Origin: Chrysochromulina tobinii
Lineage: Eukaryota; Haptophyta; Prymnesiales; Chrysochromulinaceae
DNA length: 21,737 nucleotides
NCBI GenBank assembly: GCA_001275005.1
Contig: JWZX01002647.1
Span: 1 to 21,737, forward strand
Direction of reading: 5' to 3'
Position numbers and translations under genes: made by a program
Shown: positions 18,107 through 21,737 of the stretch, piece after piece
Numbering within the stretch: the first letter of the stretch is position 1
Layout: each line of letters begins with the position of its first letter
Notes under the pieces: generated by a model
Databases searched by the model: none
Seen by the model: only the letters and a program-made list of their open reading frames with translations
What the model was told of the DNA's origin: nothing

Positions 18107-19564
18107 TCAGGCCATCGCCTTGGCCTTGGCGGCCGCGAGCGCGGCGAGCGTGTCGCCGTTCACGCCTACGCTCAAGGTCGCGAAGAGGGCTACGAGGTCC
18201 TCGGCGGGCAGGACCGCCGAGACCACCTCGAGATCCGCCGCACGCTCGGTCCAGGCGCCGCCCTCATCGCCGAGGGCCTTGAGCTCCTTGCGCGCCTTCT
18301 TCAGCGCGGAGCGCAGCCGCTCTTTCTCCTTCTTCTCGTCGGCCTTGGCGTTCGCGCTCGCCTGCTGCGCGGCCGCCGCCTCCCTCTTAGCCTCCGATTC
18401 CGCATGCTCCTTCTCGCGTCGCGCCGCCTCCGCCGCCTCCTTGGCCTCACGCATGGCACGTTCCTTGTCATCCTTGACTCGCTGCTTGGCGGCGAGCTTC
18501 TCCTCCTTCTCGGCCTTGACGCGCGGGTCGTGGTCGTACGCGAGCTGCACGAATGCCGAGATCCGCGAGATCTCTTCTTTCTTGATCCGCGCCGTGTAGT
18601 TCTTGTTGTGCCGTTGCATCCACCGACGTTCCTCGCGATCCTCGGCCTCCTTGAGCTGGTGCTCGCACAGCAGCCCAAAGTCGCGCCACGAGGAGAAGCC
18701 GAACCAGAAGTTGTAGAACTTCTGCACCTGCGCCATCGGCGTGTCCGCGTCTCCGAGCTGCGGCACCGGCGTCTGGTTTGAGAATTTGGCCTGTCGTGCA
18801 AATGCCGGGCCGAAGACGCGGTAGAATCGATCCGGCTCGTCCTTATTTGGGCGGAAGGTTGTGGGCAGGAAGTCGTTGAAGTTGTCGATCGAGTCGTACT
18901 GCCGGCGCGTCTCAGTGTTGCCTAGCAACTCCCATGCGATCGAGAGTAGCTTGAACTCGGCGTCCTCCTCCTCCTCGCCTCCCTCCTTCTCCTCGCCCTC
19001 GTCGTCGTCGTCGTCCTCGCTGCGCTTCTTCTCGGGCTTCTTGGGCGTCGCCGCGTCCATCGCCGCTTTCTTGTCGGGATGCTTCGTCAGCACCAGCTTC
19101 CGGTACGCTTTACGGATCTCATCCGCCGACGCGCGCCACCGCCGCTCCTCGAGCTCAAGCAGGCCGTAAGGGTCGGCGCCGCCGAGCCCGAGCTTCTCCT
19201 CAACCTCCTTGGTCCAATATTGGCTCTTTTTGTACGTGTGCACCGTCGCCGCTCCATCGTCGTCCATCTCCTGCTCTTTATCCAGCGCCGTCTGCTGCTG
19301 CTGATCAAGCTCCTCCTGCTCCTTTTGGTCCATTAGCCGCTGGATTGATGGCACCTTCTGAACAACAAGGCATTCCTTCTTCCCAGTCGACTTAGCCGGA
19401 GAGCCGTACACGCGCGCCGGCGAGGTGGGGTCCGCCGGAGGCATGAGGCGCAGGCATTCAGCCACCGCCATGAGGCCGGCGGTCTTTCGCACCGTGGGGC
19501 CTCGTCGACGCCTGGCGGGAGCCTCAGGAATCTCAAACTGTACAACTGTACCGGTACGAAACAT
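18107..19564 (-). CDS. Zuotin/DNAJC2-type ribosome-associated J-protein
   Basis: The family acts at the ribosome exit tunnel, where the J-domain stimulates an Hsp70 partner to fold nascent chains. The ATG at 19564 gives 485 residues. The J-domain begins at DPYGLLEL (131), with the HPD tripeptide at 162-164 (KHPDKK) and ends near RRQYDS (220-225); an acidic/Lys insert (about 175-202) lies between HPD and the last helix. The zuotin homology region follows (IDNFNDFLPTTF, FGPAFARQAKFSNQTPVPQLGD, FYNFWFGFSSWRDF, DREERRWMQRHNKNYTARIKKEE), with near-complete family motifs. Then comes a long charged helix (about 350-440) that in this family spans the ribosome, and an Ala-rich C-terminal end that could form the small helical bundle. 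The two SANT/Myb domains of animal and plant DNAJC2 are absent, as in yeast Zuo1. It is convergent with the MBD-CXXC gene. Confidence 0.94.
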   Translation of the reverse strand: MFRTGTVVQFEIPEAPARRRRGPTVRKTAGLMAVAECLRLMPPADPTSPARVYGSPAKSTGKKECLVVQKVPSIQRLMDQKEQEELDQQQQTALDKEQEMDDDGAATVHTYKKSQYWTKEVEEKLGLGGADPYGLLELEERRWRASADEIRKAYRKLVLTKHPDKKAAMDAATPKKPEKKRSEDDDDDEGEEKEGGEEEEDAEFKLLSIAWELLGNTETRRQYDSIDNFNDFLPTTFRPNKDEPDRFYRVFGPAFARQAKFSNQTPVPQLGDADTPMAQVQKFYNFWFGFSSWRDFGLLCEHQLKEAEDREERRWMQRHNKNYTARIKKEEISRISAFVQLAYDHDPRVKAEKEEKLAAKQRVKDDKERAMREAKEAAEAARREKEHAESEAKREAAAAQQASANAKADEKKEKERLRSALKKARKELKALGDEGGAWTERAADLEVVSAVLPAEDLVALFATLSVGVNGDTLAALAAAKAKAMA

Positions 19565-19704
19565 ACGCCGACCTTATGGAGCGTGAACGGCATCTGGGGC
19601 TCTTTAACATTGCCCTAGTCGTTGTGGTTGCCCCTCCAACCGCTCAAGAGTCTCAGCCGAAACCGAGCGGAGAGGGGTAACCGGACCCCCGTGCCAAACG
19701 ACGG

Positions 19705-19732
19705 CAGTCAGTCAGTCAGTCCGTCAGTCAGT
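19705..19732. repeat. CAGT tetranucleotide microsatellite
   Basis: Seven units of CAGT in a row, with one imperfect unit (CCGT). A short simple-sequence repeat 140 bases upstream of the zuotin start. Confidence 0.85.
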
Positions 19733-20029
19733 TTCGTCGCGCGGTCCCGCAGCGCTCACCAATCCCCAGGTAATCCCCAGGTGCGAACTGGCGGTCACTC
19801 CATGGGACGGCTCTGAGTCCGATCCGTTTGTCTTCGTGGAGCGAAATAAAACTGTTAAAAACTGTGTCCTCTCTTCAATGGGTCGGCACCACGAGTCGCC
19901 CGACGGGGGGCGCGTTCTTAAATGAAAATAAGGGAATTATTTGCTACGGGAGCGCCACCCCATATTTGGTTTATTATTACGTTTAGGGCCGACAAAAAAG
20001 CCGAGCAGAGAAATGCGACACATCGAACC

Positions 20030-20755
20030 GGCGGCGCAAAACGCAGATCGATGAGGCCGCTTCTTGCGGGCTGCTGCTACACGCGTAGATGCGTCTAGCA
20101 CGAGTGCTGCGTCTGCTCGGCGTATTAGATCCACACCGAGACTCGCAAGGTCAGCTTCCTTGCAACACCGAACATGAGCACGTCCCGTTGATGCGGTCTG
20201 CGACCCATCTGCATGGTCGACGACAAATGCAAAGTGCAGATCGATGAGGCCGCTTCTTGCGGCCGCTGTTACACGCGTAGATGCGTCTAGCACGAGCGCT
20301 GCGTCTGTCCATCGCTTCTCGGCGTATTCGATCCACCCGAGGCTCGCAAAGTCAGCTTCCTCGCAACAAGCATGTTGATGCGGCCTGAGGGTGGATCTGT
20401 GACGCTGAGCAGCTATACACAGACGCAGCGCTCGTGCTAGACGCATCTACGCGTGTAGCAGCGGCCGCAGGAAGCTGCCTCATCGATGTGCACTTGCGTT
20501 GCGTCGTCGACTTTGCAGATGGGTCTCGCATCATACAACCGTGCTCATGCTCGGTGTTGTGAGGAAGCTGACCTTGTAGTGACCTTGCGAGCCTCGGGTG
20601 GATCTGTGTCGCTGAGCAGCGATGCACAGACGCAGCACTCGGTGCTAGACGCATCTACGCGTGTAGCAGCAGCCTCATCGATCTGCACTTTGCATTCGTC
20701 GTCGACCATGCACAGATGGGTCTAGGCTCGCAAGGTCAGCTTCCTCGCACCACCT
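20030..20755. repeat. Four-copy tandem-inverted repeat island (~190-bp unit)
   Basis: A 39-40 bp core containing CGCGTAGATGCGTCTAGCAC occurs four times: forward at 20077-20115 and 20269-20307, and reverse-complemented at 20420-20458 and 20627-20666. Forward copies are 192 bp apart and inverted copies 207 bp apart, so the layout is two tandem units facing two tandem units, with the axis near 20363. Outside the core, units share words such as GCAGATCGATGAGG, GATCCACCCGAGGCTCGCAA and GTCAGCTTCCTCGCA, with small differences and indels. I see no transposase or terminal inverted repeat with a target duplication. Confidence 0.88.
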
Positions 20756-20841
20756 CCCGGCTACACAGACGACACACCCGCGGTAGCGCCCCGGTGCTCA
20801 CGCGGTACGCGTAGGGAACTGATAGGGAACTGAATGTTATC

Positions 20842-20977
20842 ACCAGAATCTTCATTTGATCAGATCTCGCTGGCGGTTCCCTACTCTACTCAGGGGACCC
20901 TGCCACATCTAACCAGAATCTTCAATTTATCAGATCTCGCTGGCGGTTCCCTTCTCTCAGGGGACCCTGCCACATCT
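20842..20977. repeat. 70-bp tandem duplication, two copies
   Basis: Copy 1 begins ACCAGAATCTTCATTTGATC at 20842 and copy 2 begins at 20912. They share nearly all of the unit, including CAGATCTCGCTGGCGGTTCC and CAGGGGACCCTGCCACATCT; copy 2 has a few substitutions and lacks about five bases. It lies about 150 bases 3' of the multicopper oxidase stop. Confidence 0.88.
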
Positions 20978-21123
20978 GCAGGCACGAGTATTAAGCAGCG
21001 GCCGGTTCCTCAAGTGGACCCTAGCCAGCTTGCCCAAATATGGCCGCCATCGTTGAGCAGCACCACTTCGATGGAAGAAGTGTGCTTCCGCCTTTGAGAA
21101 TTTGAGGCAAGGCGAGGCCGTGC

Positions 21124-21737
21124 TCAGCACTTGTTCCAAAAGGTTTGCTCACACAGCGAGATAATCTTCCGATGCACGGTGAAGAGCGCAACGGCGCCCG
21201 CATGCGCGTGGTCCGAGGTCTGGTCCTCGAAGAGCCATTGGCCGTAATTGTTGTGCACAACGTCTGCGACAACGCCCGTGCCGGGCTGCACGAGCACCGA
21301 GCCCGTGCGCGATCCGTGCACAAGTGGTGCGTGGCCATACCAGCGCGGCGAGGCGAAGGCGTCGTCCGTGCCGAGCGCGAAGACATACCAGCGAGCCTCG
21401 CGGTCGATGAGAGTCTCGAGCCCGTCAAGATTGCAGTACATGCGCCCATTGATGGCATGCTTGCGGTTGCTCTCTTTAAAGTCGGGATGGTCGCGGTCGA
21501 CGCTCTCCGGAGCCGCCGCGAACTGGGCGATGTTGAGCCCGAGATAGGGCGACTTGTTCTGGTCCATCACGCCCATGAAGAGCACGAACTCGTGGTTGAC
21601 GTCGTTGGGCGCGAGGTCCTTCTCGTCAACCACTTGCTCCTTTGAATGCGTCACGATGAGCGCGCCGAACAGGCCAGCGTTCGAGTCGGCGAAGTCGCTC
21701 ATAGGCGGCGCCGGTTTGCCCGTGGCCGTCGCGTGCA
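21124..21737 (-). CDS. Multicopper oxidase of the hephaestin/ceruloplasmin type, C-terminal part
   Basis: The frame is open to the window edge, so only about the last 204 residues are present; the ATG at 21702 is internal or incidental. Family resemblance is clear: DSNAGLFGALIV (cupredoxin end motif SGL.G.L..C), NHEFVLFMGVMDQNKSPYL, ESNRKHAINGRMYCNLDGL (family: ESN.MHAINGRM.GNL.GL) and DHAHAGAVALFTVH near the end (family: DHIHAGM). Such proteins oxidise Fe(II) with O2 at a type 1 copper plus a trinuclear copper cluster in the last domain. Here the expected HxHGH motif reads RWYGHAP (120-126 from the ATG) and the HCH before DHxHAG reads FED, so the copper-ligand Cys and most His are missing. 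A signal peptide or membrane anchor would be outside the window; the visible C-terminus has no membrane span. Repeats lie just 3' of it. Confidence 0.85.
   Translation of the reverse strand, partial: HATATGKPAPPMSDFADSNAGLFGALIVTHSKEQVVDEKDLAPNDVNHEFVLFMGVMDQNKSPYLGLNIAQFAAAPESVDRDHPDFKESNRKHAINGRMYCNLDGLETLIDREARWYVFALGTDDAFASPRWYGHAPLVHGSRTGSVLVQPGTGVVADVVHNNYGQWLFEDQTSDHAHAGAVALFTVHRKIISLCEQTFWNKC

Larger units (their letters stand above)
19565..21123. other. Repeat-rich spacer between zuotin and multicopper oxidase genes
   Basis: This is the longest non-genic stretch and the most repetitive. In order it holds the 5' side of the zuotin gene, a CAGT microsatellite (19705-19732), an exact 11-bp tandem AATCCCCAGGT (19761-19782), an AT-rich patch (about 19915-20000), the four-copy inverted repeat island (about 20030-20755), an 11-bp tandem TAGGGAACTGA (20812-20833) and a 70-bp duplication (20842-20977). 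Short frames in it are repeat-derived. Confidence 0.7.

Noticed and set aside
17681..18781. Plus-strand frames of 307 and 366 codons across the zuotin 3' end
   Set aside because: They overlap the zuotin coding region antisense and have Arg/Ser/Ala-rich, low-complexity composition; the zuotin frame has clear family motifs.
20030..20755. CRISPR array
   Set aside because: Only four copies, two of them inverted, with ~190-bp similar flanks rather than short unique spacers, in a eukaryotic context without cas genes.
20030..20755. Autonomous transposon
   Set aside because: No transposase or reverse transcriptase frame, and no clear terminal inverted repeats with target-site duplication.

Overview
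This looks like nuclear DNA of a GC-rich eukaryotic microalga. The proteins are eukaryotic: an mRNA cap methyltransferase, a zuotin-type ribosome-associated chaperone, an MBD+CXXC chromatin reader, a hephaestin/ceruloplasmin-like multicopper oxidase, and a large ankyrin/IQ/ADP-ribosyltransferase protein. The aspartokinase-homoserine dehydrogenase starts with a signal-peptide-like segment followed by a basic, Ser/Thr/Ala-rich stretch. That fits targeting to a plastid bounded by more than two membranes, so a secondary red-plastid lineage such as a haptophyte is my best guess; this is inference, not proof. The six complete genes each read as one uninterrupted frame, so the locus is strikingly intron-poor.

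Layout, left to right. 1-1172: no secure gene; a 46-bp tandem duplication, a 22-bp perfect palindrome and a possible last exon (499-660,+) after a pyrimidine-rich acceptor-like tract. 1173-4106 (-): bifunctional aspartokinase-homoserine dehydrogenase. 4886-6187 (-): mRNA cap guanine-N7 methyltransferase. 6741-8384 (-): coiled-coil protein with one sperm-tail PG-rich (SHIPPO-like) motif. It is divergent from 8638-14529 (+), a 1963-residue protein with IQ motifs, an R-S-E ADP-ribosyltransferase domain and about 14 ankyrin repeats. 15546-17129 (+): MBD + CXXC zinc-finger protein with a TATA-like box upstream. 17130-18106: convergent tail-to-tail spacer. 18107-19564 (-): zuotin/DNAJC2-type J-protein. 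19565-21123: repeat-rich spacer with a palindromic arrangement of four copies of a ~190-bp unit (about 20030-20755) and a 70-bp duplication. 21124-21737 (-): C-terminal part of a multicopper oxidase, cut by the window edge.

The genes do not form a pathway; the order looks like ordinary eukaryotic housekeeping and signalling genes side by side. The one functional pairing suggested by layout is the head-to-head pair sharing about 250 bp: the PG-rich coiled-coil protein (cytoskeleton/flagellum-like) and the IQ-ART-ankyrin protein (calmodulin-binding and mono-ADP-ribosylation features). The most unusual items are that IQ-ART-ankyrin-IQ architecture, the MBD-CXXC combination, the apparent loss of copper ligands in the terminal oxidase domain, and the four-copy inverted repeat island.
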